A stretch of 55,768 nucleotides of DNA from Alphaproteobacteria bacterium (lineage in GTDB: Bacteria > Pseudomonadota > Alphaproteobacteria > CAAHEQ01 > UBA3637), in the NCBI GenBank assembly GCA_017467335.1, contig JAFTSJ010000010.1:1-55768 (forward strand), given 5' to 3'. Position numbers and translations under genes: made by a program. This document shows positions 25,085-34,296 of this stretch, piece by piece. The notes beneath the pieces were generated by a model. It saw only the letters and a program-made list of their open reading frames with translations, did not search any database and was not told where the DNA came from. Position 1 is the first letter of the stretch, and the number at the start of each line of letters is the position of its first letter.

Positions 25085-25594
25085 TTACGGATTGATGGTA
25101 ATGGGTGTGCCATCCTTAACCAGATGGTATATTTCTTCAATTTCTTTATTTGTAACCGCAATACAACCATCTGTCCAATCATCTGTTTGATGAATCATAT
25201 CAAATATAGAATCAATCGCCCAATTAGGGTAGCCGTGTATCATAATATCGCCACCGGCTGAATAACCGTTTTGACGGGCTTGTTTTTTTTGTTCTGGTGT
25301 GGGATATGAAATCCTTAATGAAAGATGATAAGAACTATGGGGATTATGATAAGTAATTTTATATGTCCCTTCGGGGGTTTTTTCATCGCCTTCTTTTTCT
25401 TTCGGACCAATGGGATTATCTCCCAAAGAAATTTTATAAGACCGAATAATCGTGTTTCCTTGTCGCAAAAACATCAATCGGTTGCTTTTTTGAACTAAAA
25501 TATTATCAACCTGTATATTTTTACTCCAAACAGATTGATTAAAACAACAAACAGACACCAAACAAAGAGAAAAAAATAAAATAAGTGTCTTCAT
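25085..25594 (-). CDS. L,D-transpeptidase (YkuD domain)
   Basis: A 169-aa exported protein with an N-terminal signal segment (LILFFSLCLVSVCC). The catalytic YkuD motif is MIHGYPN followed by DWTDGCIAVTN, whose Cys is the nucleophile. It would cross-link peptidoglycan stem peptides or attach lipoproteins in the periplasm. It lacks a LysM domain and is short, like ErfK/YafK-type enzymes. It lies directly downstream of holA on the same strand (one-base gap). Confidence 0.9.
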   Translation of the reverse strand: MKTLILFFSLCLVSVCCFNQSVWSKNIQVDNILVQKSNRLMFLRQGNTIIRSYKISLGDNPIGPKEKEGDEKTPEGTYKITYHNPHSSYHLSLRISYPTPEQKKQARQNGYSAGGDIMIHGYPNWAIDSIFDMIHQTDDWTDGCIAVTNKEIEEIYHLVKDGTPITINP

Positions 25595-25595
25595 A

Positions 25596-26627
25596 TTATC
25601 GTCCTTTGGATAATTTTTTACCTCGTCCCGTAATCATGGTAACCGTTCGTTCAATGACTAATTCCGGCGGAAATCCGGTTGATTTAATTTGTTTTTCTGT
25701 TTCTGAAAGCAATTTTAAAACTTTTAACAGGTCTTTTTTAGGCCAACAATACACTTGACGCATGATTTCTTCTTTTAAACGAAATTGATTAGCACGCAAA
25801 ATTTTACGACAAATTTCTTCACTGCCTTTTCGATGGGCCAGTAAATCAACTCCCCAGAGCAATTTATTAAAGTGTGCCATTAAAATACGTGTAATGGCAA
25901 CAGGGTTTTCGCCATTTGTGAGCAATATTTTAAGAGCTGTATCGGCTTTTTGTTGTTGACCGGATGCAACAGCAAAAGAAAGTATATCCGTTGTTGCTGT
26001 TGTGATATCCGGAATGATGGCTTGTACGTCAGCTTCATTCACGGTTGTTTGTGTGCCAAGATAGGTAACCAGTTTTTCTAATTCATTTTTGATTGTTTGA
26101 CGATTTTCAGGTAATCGATTATATAACAATGTGATAATATTTTCATCAGCCGTTATTTTGTTTTCTTTTAAAACTGTTTGAATTAAAAAACGAATATCTT
26201 TTTCTTCATCTTGGTAACAGGCAATTGTTAAGATATCCGGTGCATTTTCACAGAAAATTTTTAAAGCAGATGTTTTGACTAAATTTTCAGCCGTCATCAG
26301 CAAAAATGTATCTGATTTAAGATGATTAAAATAATCTTCAATCTGTGAAAAAGACGAATTGTCCGTTTCTTTTAACCAAATCAATTTTCGTGTGCCAAGC
26401 AAAGAAATGGCATTGCCTTCATCTAACAGTAACGATGGGGTTTCCTTGAGTTGATTTTTATGGATTTTAATCAAAGAAAAATCATCTTTTTGGGGCACAA
26501 TCATCGGGATAATTTGTTTGGCACAATCTTCAACCACACTCAAATCCAATCCAAAGATAAGTGCACCTTTAAATTGTTTTTGAATTTGTGTTTTTAAAGC
26601 ATCAATTTGAAATGGTTTGGCTTTCAC
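25596..26627 (-). CDS. holA: DNA polymerase III delta subunit
   Basis: Clamp-loader subunit, about 344 aa, that opens the beta clamp. It shows the delta plan: N-terminal AAA-like domain, central RLPENRQTIKNELEKLVTYL and the C-terminal part KADTALKILLTNGENP followed by LMAHFNKL. The GTG at 26627 (VKAKPFQIDALK) is chosen because GAGGA lies five bases upstream; it overlaps the end of lptE by 26 bp. The lptE-holA order is the usual one in proteobacteria, here without leuS. Confidence 0.92.
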   Translation of the reverse strand: MKAKPFQIDALKTQIQKQFKGALIFGLDLSVVEDCAKQIIPMIVPQKDDFSLIKIHKNQLKETPSLLLDEGNAISLLGTRKLIWLKETDNSSFSQIEDYFNHLKSDTFLLMTAENLVKTSALKIFCENAPDILTIACYQDEEKDIRFLIQTVLKENKITADENIITLLYNRLPENRQTIKNELEKLVTYLGTQTTVNEADVQAIIPDITTATTDILSFAVASGQQQKADTALKILLTNGENPVAITRILMAHFNKLLWGVDLLAHRKGSEEICRKILRANQFRLKEEIMRQVYCWPKKDLLKVLKLLSETEKQIKSTGFPPELVIERTVTMITGRGKKLSKGR

Positions 26628-27126
26628 GAATATCCTCTTGTGCTTTGAAATAGGCTTTAATGCGAATACTGATGTTATCACCGATTGTTCGAATTAAGTC
26701 GGTTTTTAATCGATTACGGGCAATTTGTGTGGCGTACGGTTCAAGCACAATATTATAGGCACCACGAGCACCGGTACTTTGTGTTAATAAAATACGATTT
26801 GTTTGTATTTCTTTCAGTGTGTAGGTTGCTGAAATATAAACGGTTTCCCGACTGGCAAAATTATCGCCTTGAATGCTTTGGTCTGTAAAAGTCGGTGCAT
26901 TGAGATTAACATCTAACGTGTATTTTTTTTCACCGTTCAGGTGGGTTGGATTTAATTTATCAACCAATAATTGTTTCAATTGCCATCCTTCAGCATTGGG
27001 AATAGGGCTAATCGCTATGTGTGCCGTATCAGTTGTAATAGTGGTATCATGCGTTGTATTCAAGGGTGTAAAACCACAAGCCGATAAAAAAATAAAACCG
27101 AAAAATAATAGATTTTTGTAAAACAT
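26602..27126 (-). CDS. lptE: LPS-assembly lipoprotein
   Basis: A 174-aa lipoprotein with lipobox LSACGF (Cys at 17), followed by the family's GFTPL. LptE plugs the LptD barrel and delivers LPS to the outer surface. The ATG follows AAAAGGATAACACA. It shares an operon and overlap with holA. It implies an LPS-bearing outer membrane. Confidence 0.9.
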   Translation of the reverse strand: MFYKNLLFFGFIFLSACGFTPLNTTHDTTITTDTAHIAISPIPNAEGWQLKQLLVDKLNPTHLNGEKKYTLDVNLNAPTFTDQSIQGDNFASRETVYISATYTLKEIQTNRILLTQSTGARGAYNIVLEPYATQIARNRLKTDLIRTIGDNISIRIKAYFKAQEDIRESQTISN

Positions 27127-27191
27127 TGTGTTATCCTTTTAAAAGTTAAGTTATTTTATCTTTATTTTCTACAAAAAACAAGGGATATTTC

Positions 27192-28037
27192 ATGTCTTTG
27201 CGTAAAATATATATTGTCGTTGGGCCGACTGCCAGTGGAAAATCAGCGTTGTCACTGCAAATGGCGGATACACTCAATGGGACGGTGGTTAATGCTGATT
27301 CAATGCAAATTTATCAGGATTTACAAATTTTATCAGCTCGTCCGACTCAAGCAGATATGGCCGGAATTGACCATAAATTATACGGATACGTTGATGCTTA
27401 TACTGTAAATAACGTTCAAGATTGGGTCAATCAGGCTGTTTCGGTTATTCAAGAAACAAAAAATCCTGTTTTGGTTGGGGGAACAGGTATGTATATTCAG
27501 GCGTTAGTTCATGGTTTGGCGGTTATTCCGGATGTTGATTTGACCGTTCGCCAACAGGTTCGGAATATGCCGATTGAAGAAGTCAAATCCCGGGTTATTG
27601 ACTGTCAAGCCGTTGATTCTCAACGATTAAGACGGGCATTAGAAGTACAATTATCAACCGGCAAGCCCTTATCTTATTTCCAAAAACAACCCCCTCGGAA
27701 ATGGATTGAGGCTGATTTTCATATCCTTTTTGTTAACCCTGTTCGAGAGGTGTTGTATCAACGATGTAATAACAGATTTGTTCAAATGGTACAAACAGGG
27801 GCTTTGGATGAAGTGCAACATTTACTGGATATAAAAGCAACCGGGGGCGTGACAAAAGCAATCGGTGTTCCTGAAATCACGGCTTATTTGCAACAGCAAA
27901 TTTCGTATGAGGAGATGATACAGAAAGCCCAAACAGCAACACGGCACTATGCAAAACGTCAAATCACGTGGTTTCGTCACCAATTAACCGGTGTTGAAGA
28001 AATTAACCATCCTGAAAAATATGTATTTCAAAAATAA
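27192..28037 (+). CDS. miaA: tRNA dimethylallyltransferase
   Basis: MiaA adds a dimethylallyl group to A37 of tRNAs reading UNN codons. The P-loop is GPTASGKSAL (about 11-20), then DSMQIYQ with the catalytic Asp and GGTGMYIQAL near residue 95. The C-terminal ends with RHYAKRQITWFRH. At 281 aa it is slightly shorter than usual (about 310). The start follows AAGGG. The gene is divergent from lptE. Confidence 0.96.
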   Translation: MSLRKIYIVVGPTASGKSALSLQMADTLNGTVVNADSMQIYQDLQILSARPTQADMAGIDHKLYGYVDAYTVNNVQDWVNQAVSVIQETKNPVLVGGTGMYIQALVHGLAVIPDVDLTVRQQVRNMPIEEVKSRVIDCQAVDSQRLRRALEVQLSTGKPLSYFQKQPPRKWIEADFHILFVNPVREVLYQRCNNRFVQMVQTGALDEVQHLLDIKATGGVTKAIGVPEITAYLQQQISYEEMIQKAQTATRHYAKRQITWFRHQLTGVEEINHPEKYVFQK

Positions 28038-28093
28038 ATTAGTATTACATTGTATATACGGATTATACTTTGGTTGATAAAATAAAATAATTG

Positions 28094-28122
28094 TTGACGA
28101 CCTTTTTTAAAAAATGTATAAA
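28094..28122 (+). promoter_or_regulatory. Promoter of the coiled-coil/MazEF operon
   Basis: TTGACG (28094-28099) and TATAAA (28117-28122) with a 17-bp spacer, about 35 bases before the start codon. Confidence 0.65.
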
Positions 28123-28160
28123 CAAAGTAATTCTTGTGTTGCGTTTTTTAAGGAGGAAAA

Positions 28161-29678
28161 ATGTTTTTATCGCAAAATCCCCGTCAGTCTGAAACTGTTT
28201 TTAATCAAAGGGAACGGTCTTTTTTACCGCCATTGTGGCAAAAAGGCGGTTTTTTATTATCAGTTGCCTTTGCGTTTGTTTGGATTATTTTTATTTGGGA
28301 TTATTTAGGATCTTCCGGTTGGTGGGGTAATCGATATGATTTATCTCCGGCAGAATTGATTGGCAGTGTTTGCGGATTGTTTGTACCGGTTATCGTTATG
28401 TTTTTAATGACGGCTTATTTTGATCGGACATCACAGTTAGCAAACGAAGCACAACAAATACAATCTTATTTAAGTGATTTAATTTATCCGACAGAAGAAG
28501 GAGCTGTTTATGCACAGGCATTAACGGAAGGATTAAGGTCGCAAATTCAAGAATTTAGAACCGTTTTTGCACAAGTCAATCATGAAACACATGTTGTTCG
28601 AGATGAATTGCAACAATGGATTGATAATTTAAGTCAAATTATGCAACAAATTGATACCCAAACAATCAATTCGGTTCGTGATGTATCCGGTCATATTCAA
28701 AACTTAACACAAATGACACAACAAACGTCTCAATTATTTATTGAACAGGCAGATTTGTTGGCTCAGGTTGTTGTTCAAGCTGATGAGAAAATACGGGCTT
28801 TATCGGGTACATTATCAACTCATACGGCTGATGTGCAGAATATGAGTCACGCTTTGGAAGTTGCGAATAATCGAACGGTTAGTGCGTTAGATAATGCTGA
28901 ACAAATTATCGGGCAAATGAATGAAACAAGCCGACATATTGAAGAAGCCATAGATACGCATGCAACCGATATGGCAGAACAAGCAAAACGCATATTCGGC
29001 AATTTGGAAAAAGTTTTGAATGTCTTTAAAAGCCAAAGTGTTGTTCTTGATAATGAAGTTCAAAGTATGACAAATAGAATAGGGGTTTTATCCGAATCGT
29101 TAAGCGACCATGCCAAAGGCATGATACAAACGGCCAAAGGGGTTGTTCAAGAATTGAACGGTATTGATAAAGATTTTGAAACAGGAACACAAAAAGCCCG
29201 TCAAATTATTGATGACATGAAACACGATGTTGCACAAATCAAATCAGATATAGATGTGAACGTTCAAAAAGTTGTTCGTGTATTCCCGACAGCTCATGAT
29301 CACATACAAACGGATTTGTTGCAGGATGCAACCGTTATTTTAGACAGATTACAAAGTTTTTCCGTTGATATGGCTCATATTTTCACGCCTCGTTCAGAAG
29401 ATATGCTTTGGAAAAAATATTATGACGGTGACCAAGCTGTTTTTATGCGTCATATTACAAAGACAATCAAATCGACCCAGCACAAAAAAATGTGGCAATT
29501 ATACGAAGAAAATACAGATTTCAGATTGGCAGTAACCCGATATATGGCTGAATTTGAAGGTATGACGAAAAAAGCCCAAGAAGGCGAAGATAGTAAATTG
29601 TTGATGAGTGTTTTAATCGGTTCAGATGTCGGTCGTTTATATATGGTTTTGGCTGATATGATGAAAAGGGGGGCATAA
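28161..29678 (+). CDS. Membrane-anchored coiled-coil protein
   Basis: A 505-aa protein with two N-terminal membrane segments (about 31-50 and 68-86), then a long helical part (about 95-400) rich in Gln, Asp and Thr, looking like a methyl-accepting-protein or polarity scaffold coiled coil. A conserved C-terminal globular part follows (about 400-505, MLWKKYYDGDQAVFMRHITK). It resembles uncharacterised alphaproteobacterial proteins; a role in cell polarity or envelope organisation is only a guess. The start follows AAGGAGG. The MazE gene follows immediately after its stop. Confidence 0.8.
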   Translation: MFLSQNPRQSETVFNQRERSFLPPLWQKGGFLLSVAFAFVWIIFIWDYLGSSGWWGNRYDLSPAELIGSVCGLFVPVIVMFLMTAYFDRTSQLANEAQQIQSYLSDLIYPTEEGAVYAQALTEGLRSQIQEFRTVFAQVNHETHVVRDELQQWIDNLSQIMQQIDTQTINSVRDVSGHIQNLTQMTQQTSQLFIEQADLLAQVVVQADEKIRALSGTLSTHTADVQNMSHALEVANNRTVSALDNAEQIIGQMNETSRHIEEAIDTHATDMAEQAKRIFGNLEKVLNVFKSQSVVLDNEVQSMTNRIGVLSESLSDHAKGMIQTAKGVVQELNGIDKDFETGTQKARQIIDDMKHDVAQIKSDIDVNVQKVVRVFPTAHDHIQTDLLQDATVILDRLQSFSVDMAHIFTPRSEDMLWKKYYDGDQAVFMRHITKTIKSTQHKKMWQLYEENTDFRLAVTRYMAEFEGMTKKAQEGEDSKLLMSVLIGSDVGRLYMVLADMMKRGA

Positions 29679-29894
29679 ATGCGTGTTAAATTAACAAAAA
29701 TCGGTAATTCTTGGGGCGTGCGTTTACCTAAAAACGTGATTAAAGAATGCGAATTTCAAAAAGAATTAAATTTAAATGTTGAACAAAAAAGAGTTGTGTT
29801 ATCGGCTATTCATCAAGAACGAGCCGGTTGGCGTGAAAAAATTGCGGAAGCACAACTATCTTTAACGGCTTATGACGGAGAATGGCAATGGTAA
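29679..29894 (+). CDS. mazE: MazE/AbrB-type antitoxin
   Basis: A 71-aa protein with an N-terminal SpoVT-AbrB domain: MRVKLTKIGNSWGVRLPKN and VIKECEF. The C-terminal tail (REKIAEAQ, YDGEWQW) would wrap the toxin. It starts with no gap after the coiled-coil gene, so the pair is expressed from that promoter, not from a self-standing one. Its stop overlaps the toxin start. Confidence 0.9.
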   Translation: MRVKLTKIGNSWGVRLPKNVIKECEFQKELNLNVEQKRVVLSAIHQERAGWREKIAEAQLSLTAYDGEWQW

Positions 29895-30187
29895 AACGTT
29901 TTGAAGTTTATATGTGTGGAGAAACAAACCAAGAAAAACCCTGTTTAATTATTTCGCCGGATGAATTGAATGAAACATTACCCTATGTTTTAATTGCTCC
30001 GATAACAACCGTACCGACTCCGTTACCATCTCGTATCGGCATTGGGTTAAAAGGAAAACGGGCGTGGATTGCTATGGATATGATTCAACCGATGAATAAA
30101 GTTGATTTAAATACAAAAATCGGATTGTTACCAGAACAAACCCATATGCAGATTTTGAATTTGCTGACGAAATTTTTTGCGCCTTAA
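29888..30187 (+). CDS. mazF: MazF/PemK-type endoribonuclease toxin
   Basis: A 99-aa toxin with PCLIISPDELN and YVLIAPITT, the usual MazF core; the family cuts mRNA at short sequences. The expected catalytic Arg and Thr region is present (ITTVPTPLPSRI). The ATG at 29888 is chosen because GGAG is seven bases upstream, while ATG 29882 is too close. It overlaps the antitoxin stop (ATGGTAA). This is a complete TA pair in a housekeeping region. Confidence 0.9.
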   Translation: MVKRFEVYMCGETNQEKPCLIISPDELNETLPYVLIAPITTVPTPLPSRIGIGLKGKRAWIAMDMIQPMNKVDLNTKIGLLPEQTHMQILNLLTKFFAP

Positions 30188-30189
30188 TT

Positions 30190-32310
30190 TTAACGGCGAA
30201 CAGGTTGCAATAAAATACTGCCGGTAAGGGGGTCACATTCTTTTAATATCACATGAACGGTATCCCCTAACGTGTATGTTTGACCGGTAGAACGACCTGT
30301 TAAGCATTGTTTTTCATCATCATAGTCGAAAAAATCACTACCCAGATGACGCATAGGTAAAAATCCGTCTGCTCCGAACGGTTTTAAACGAATAAACAAA
30401 CCGAACGGTGTTACGGAAGAAATTTGTCCCGTTAATTTTTTTCCGACTTTGTTTTTTAAATAAGAAGATGTATATCTATCTTGTGCATCATGTTCGGCAG
30501 AAGAAGCTTGTCGTTCCGTATGAGAGATATGTTGTGCCGTTTTATCAAAAGAGGCAATATCATCTTCTGTTAACCCACCGTCTCCTAATTTTAAAGCCGA
30601 AACCAATGCCCGATGAACCATTAAATCAGCATATCGGCGAATAGGAGATGTAAAATGGGCATATCGTTCCAATGATAATCCAAAATGTCCAATGTTTTCA
30701 GATGAATAAAAAGCTTGTGATTGTGTTCGTAAAACAAATTCATTGATGGCAAAATCTTTATTTGTTCCGTCTGTTTTGGCTAAAATAGTATTAAAATCTT
30801 TGGCTTGGGAATGTTCATTCAGCGGATGATTTGTATTTAAACCGATTGATTTTAAAAATGTATTTAATAATGCCAATTTGGGAACAGATGGTTTATCATG
30901 CACACGATACATGGTTGGCAAGCCTTTTTCTTCCAATGTTTCAGCAGCCGAAACATTGGCCAAAATCATCAATTCTTCAATCAAACGCATACTATCCGTT
31001 TGTTGACGGGGTCGAATACAAACAACTTCGCCGGCTTTATTCAAATGTATTTCTTGTTCAGGGACATCAATTTCCATAACCCCTCGCTTTTGGCGTTGTT
31101 TTTTCAAAACAAGATAAACATCATGAAGGGCTTTGATTTCTTTTTCAAGGCTGACAATCGGTTGTTTATTATCTAGTGCTTCTTGAACTTCGGTATAAGT
31201 TAACCGCCGAACAGATTGAATCAAGCAACGTACAAAACGGTGTTTGATTTTTCGACCGTTTTTATCAATCCATATTTCACAGACTAAAGCGGCACGCCGT
31301 TCGTGCGGTTTTAACGAACAAACACCGTTGGACAATTCAAACGGTAACATGGGAATAACTCTGTCAGGAAAGTAAACGGAATTGCCTCGTGTCCAAGCAT
31401 CACGGTCCAAAGAAGTATTACTTCGGACATACCAAGATACATCTGCAATGCCAATCATAATATGAAAACCGCCATTATCGGTTTGTTCAGCCCAAACAGC
31501 ATCATCAAAATCACGGGCATCTTCACCGTCTATCGTTACAAACGGAATCTGCGTTAAATCAATTCGATTGGAATCAAGGGAGGGTACTTTTAAATTTTCA
31601 ACTTGTTTGAGGGTTTGTTCTTCAAACAAAAACGGAATTTTGTGCATGTAAATAGCCGTTAATGTTGCAAAAAACGCTTCATCGGCAGAGCCGATTCGTT
31701 GTATAAAACGAGCAACAGGTTGACGAGAACGAATCATTGGAGCATCAAATAAAATTAAGTCACGGTTTTTAATGTTTCGTGGAACATCCGTCAAGACAAA
31801 CGGTGTTGTTATACGTCTGTCAACGCATAAAACACGTCCGTTTTCATACATGCCGACCAATTGATTATTACCATGTGTTAACCGTTTTAAAACCGTACCT
31901 TCATACAGACGAGAACTGATATATTTAACATGAGCTTGTACAATATCTCCTACACCGGCAGGTGGATTAATTTTGTTTTTAACAATGATAATTTGAGGTG
32001 GTGTTTCTTGTGCTGTCCATTGATAGGGGCGACCCAATAAATCCCCCATGGAGTCTTGACCGGTAATTTCAACTTGACAATGTTCCGGTAGTCGCCCTGA
32101 CATTAAAATACGGTAATTTTTTGATGTGTGATCTCGTTCTATCAGTCCGTTTTTTTGTAAATCTTTTAACATATGACGTAAAATAGTTCGTCCGTCTCCT
32201 TTGATTTTAAATGCCCGAGCCAATTGGCGTTTTGAAATACTGCCTGATTGAGCATTCAAAAAAGCCGTTAATTCAGACATGTCAGGGACGGTTGATTTTT
32301 GTTTTGTCAT
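30190..32310 (-). CDS. rnr: Ribonuclease R
   Basis: A 706-aa 3'-5' exoribonuclease that degrades structured RNA. The plan is an N-terminal winged helix (about 15-75), cold-shock domains (about 80-230), the RNB catalytic domain with the Asp cluster DGEDARDFDDAV (about 262-273), and a C-terminal S1 domain (KLTGQISSVTPFGLFIRL, about 630-700). The ATG follows AAAGGAT. It converges on mazF with only a 2-base gap. Confidence 0.96.
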   Translation of the reverse strand: MTKQKSTVPDMSELTAFLNAQSGSISKRQLARAFKIKGDGRTILRHMLKDLQKNGLIERDHTSKNYRILMSGRLPEHCQVEITGQDSMGDLLGRPYQWTAQETPPQIIIVKNKINPPAGVGDIVQAHVKYISSRLYEGTVLKRLTHGNNQLVGMYENGRVLCVDRRITTPFVLTDVPRNIKNRDLILFDAPMIRSRQPVARFIQRIGSADEAFFATLTAIYMHKIPFLFEEQTLKQVENLKVPSLDSNRIDLTQIPFVTIDGEDARDFDDAVWAEQTDNGGFHIMIGIADVSWYVRSNTSLDRDAWTRGNSVYFPDRVIPMLPFELSNGVCSLKPHERRAALVCEIWIDKNGRKIKHRFVRCLIQSVRRLTYTEVQEALDNKQPIVSLEKEIKALHDVYLVLKKQRQKRGVMEIDVPEQEIHLNKAGEVVCIRPRQQTDSMRLIEELMILANVSAAETLEEKGLPTMYRVHDKPSVPKLALLNTFLKSIGLNTNHPLNEHSQAKDFNTILAKTDGTNKDFAINEFVLRTQSQAFYSSENIGHFGLSLERYAHFTSPIRRYADLMVHRALVSALKLGDGGLTEDDIASFDKTAQHISHTERQASSAEHDAQDRYTSSYLKNKVGKKLTGQISSVTPFGLFIRLKPFGADGFLPMRHLGSDFFDYDDEKQCLTGRSTGQTYTLGDTVHVILKECDPLTGSILLQPVRR

Positions 32311-32342
32311 ACGTTATCCTTTCATTCAAAGATACTCTTTAT

Positions 32343-32371
32343 ATTTTAACATGCTTTCAGATGTGTTGCAA
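32343..32371 (-). promoter_or_regulatory. Promoter of rnr
   Basis: Minus-strand TTGCAA (32371-32366) and TAAAAT (32348-32343), 17-bp spacer, about 32 bases before the rnr start. It overlaps the last codons of the upstream invertase gene. Confidence 0.55.
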
Positions 32372-33016
32372 GTACAGTTTTGTTTCTTTTCCGGAAGGGT
32401 AATGGTTGGATATCGGTATGTTGATGTTATATCGATGACAAAAACGGTAAAGGGTTGTTCTATCAACACCCAATAAACGGGCGATACGGGCTTTTGTATA
32501 TCCTTGTTGCAAATACATGTGGATTTTTTCTGCTTCTTGTGACAATTTTAATTCTTGGTTGTGTGAACCGAAAGGACGCCCCAGTTTACGACCGTCTGCT
32601 TTGATACGAGCCAAGGCTTCTCGTGTTCGGCTTTGAATGAGTGACCGTTCTATTTCAGCTGATAATCCAAATGCAAAAGCCAATACTTTACTTTGTAAAT
32701 CTTGTCCCAGTCGAAAATTTTCTTTTAATGTCCAAACTTGACAGTTGCGTTCTAAACACATTTGTAAGATACTCATCACTTCTAACAAACTGCGTCCGAT
32801 ACGTGATAATTCTGTTGTAATTAAAATATCACCATCTTGTAAGGTTGGTAATAAAAGCCCCAGTTGACGACATGATAACCGTTCTTGAGAGGAAATACGT
32901 TCTTCAATCCATATATCAACATGAAATTGATTTGTTTGGGCAAATTGTTCGATTTCAAAACGTTGATTGAGTTCTGTTTGGTGTATTCTGGAAACACGAC
33001 AATATCCGTATATCAT
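32357..33016 (-). CDS. Serine DNA invertase (Mpi-like)
   Basis: Small serine recombinase of the resolvase/invertase type, 219 aa. The catalytic Ser sits in YCRVSR, with the active-site pattern ELSRIGRSLLEVM and FGLSAEIERSLIQSRTRE, then a C-terminal helix-turn-helix (GYTKARIARLLGVDRTTLYR). It resembles the Bacteroides global invertase Mpi (QSKVLAFAFGL), which flips many promoters. The start follows AAGGAG. No invertible segment with matching inverted repeats was recognised nearby, so its targets may be distant. Confidence 0.88.
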   Translation of the reverse strand: MIYGYCRVSRIHQTELNQRFEIEQFAQTNQFHVDIWIEERISSQERLSCRQLGLLLPTLQDGDILITTELSRIGRSLLEVMSILQMCLERNCQVWTLKENFRLGQDLQSKVLAFAFGLSAEIERSLIQSRTREALARIKADGRKLGRPFGSHNQELKLSQEAEKIHMYLQQGYTKARIARLLGVDRTTLYRFCHRYNINIPISNHYPSGKETKLYLQHI

Positions 33017-33123
33017 TTTTTCTCCTTCTTTTTAAGATTTGTATTGTATGGTTTTCGGGGAATAGAAAAAGACCCGTTTGACCAAGTTTTATCTGTCAAA
33101 CGGGAAAGTATGATAAAAAATGA

Positions 33124-33723
33124 TTATAAAAATTTAATTAAAACAAAACCGCCGATTAACAATAAAAAGAAAACCACGGACAACCACCCTAAATTTTTTT
33201 CAATATATGTTTTCATCGGTTCTCCATATTTCCACAATAAAGCGGCAATTAAAAAGAAACGTAATCCTCGAGCAACAATGGAAGCAATCATAAATACCCA
33301 TAAATTCATACCGGTTGTACCGCTGGCAATGGTAATAATTTTATAAGGAAATGGTGTGATACCGGCACCAAAAACAATCCATGCACCATATTCGTTATAC
33401 GAATGACGAAATGATTCAAATTGTTGTGTATAGTGGAAAAAATTTAAAATAGCTAAACCAACCGTTTCGTATAAAAAATAACCGATAGCGTAACCGAGCA
33501 ACCCACCCAAAACACTGGATATCGTTGTATAAAGGGCAATTTTAAATGCTTCGGTTCGGCGTGCCAAAATAAGGGGTATCATAAAAATATCAGGCGGTAT
33601 CGGAAAAAATGAACTTTCAATAAAGGATACGGCACACAAAGCCGGTAACGCATATCGACCGGATACTAATTTCATACACCAATCATAACATGATTTCATT
33701 ATTTTATTCCAATATGTACGCAT
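33124..33723 (-). CDS. YqaA/DedA-family membrane protein
   Basis: A 199-aa inner-membrane protein of the VTT/SNARE-associated superfamily. It shows the conserved FFPIPPDIFMIPLIL, GGLLGYAIGYF and FGAGITPFPYKIITIASG, and four to five membrane segments. The family is linked to membrane homeostasis and lipid flipping; the exact substrate is unknown. It is divergent from the glycine-zipper lipoprotein. Confidence 0.88.
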   Translation of the reverse strand: MRTYWNKIMKSCYDWCMKLVSGRYALPALCAVSFIESSFFPIPPDIFMIPLILARRTEAFKIALYTTISSVLGGLLGYAIGYFLYETVGLAILNFFHYTQQFESFRHSYNEYGAWIVFGAGITPFPYKIITIASGTTGMNLWVFMIASIVARGLRFFLIAALLWKYGEPMKTYIEKNLGWLSVVFFLLLIGGFVLIKFL

Positions 33724-33793
33724 TTATTTGCTTTTCCTTTTTTTTTGTATTATTCTGAATAACAGAAGATAACAGTTTTGAAAGGGAAAAGCA

Positions 33794-34264
33794 ATGAAAA
33801 AAATATTGTTTATTGTGGTGTGTTTTTGTTGGTTAACGGCTTGTGGTTTGGGAGATACCAATACGACCTATGAACGCTATCAGGTCGGTTCACAAGGGGT
33901 TGTTGAAACGGGGCGTATTATCAATATGATGCCTGTTCAGATTCAAGGGTCGTCCGGTGTCGGTACATTGGCCGGAGCCGGTATGGGAGCCGCTGCCGGT
34001 TCGATGATTGGCGGTAATACAGCCGTGAATATTATTGGGGGCGTAGCCGGTGGATTGGTTGGCGGAATGGTTGGTTCGGCAACCGAAAAAGCCATTACGC
34101 AAGATACGGCTTTTGAATTTATTATTCAAAAAAGCAATGGTCAAACCATTTCTGTTGTTCAAACAAATGAATTACATTTTCGTATCGGCGATAATGTCTT
34201 GATTAACCGTATCAACGGCACGACAAAAATCAGGCCATTATATAATACGGTTATTTATCGTTAA
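33794..34264 (+). CDS. Glycine-zipper outer-membrane lipoprotein (SlyB-like)
   Basis: A 156-aa lipoprotein with lipobox LTACGL (Cys at 17). The centre is a glycine zipper (GTLAGAGMGAAAGSMIGG, then GGVAGGLVGGMVGS), typical of SlyB/Pcp lipoproteins, followed by a beta-rich end. It likely inserts in the outer membrane and stabilises it. A promoter-like TTGCTT-N17-TATTCT and the palindrome TTATTC-T-GAATAA (33750-33762) lie upstream. Confidence 0.85.
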   Translation: MKKILFIVVCFCWLTACGLGDTNTTYERYQVGSQGVVETGRIINMMPVQIQGSSGVGTLAGAGMGAAAGSMIGGNTAVNIIGGVAGGLVGGMVGSATEKAITQDTAFEFIIQKSNGQTISVVQTNELHFRIGDNVLINRINGTTKIRPLYNTVIYR

Positions 34265-34268
34265 AAAA

Positions 34269-34296
34269 AACGCCCTTTTTTAAGGGCGTTTTGTTG
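34269..34296. terminator. Bidirectional terminator
   Basis: AACGCCCTT and AAGGGCGTT form a perfect stem with a short T-rich loop, flanked by A and T runs. It serves the lipoprotein gene and, from the other side, the bcp gene whose stop lies inside it. Confidence 0.85.
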
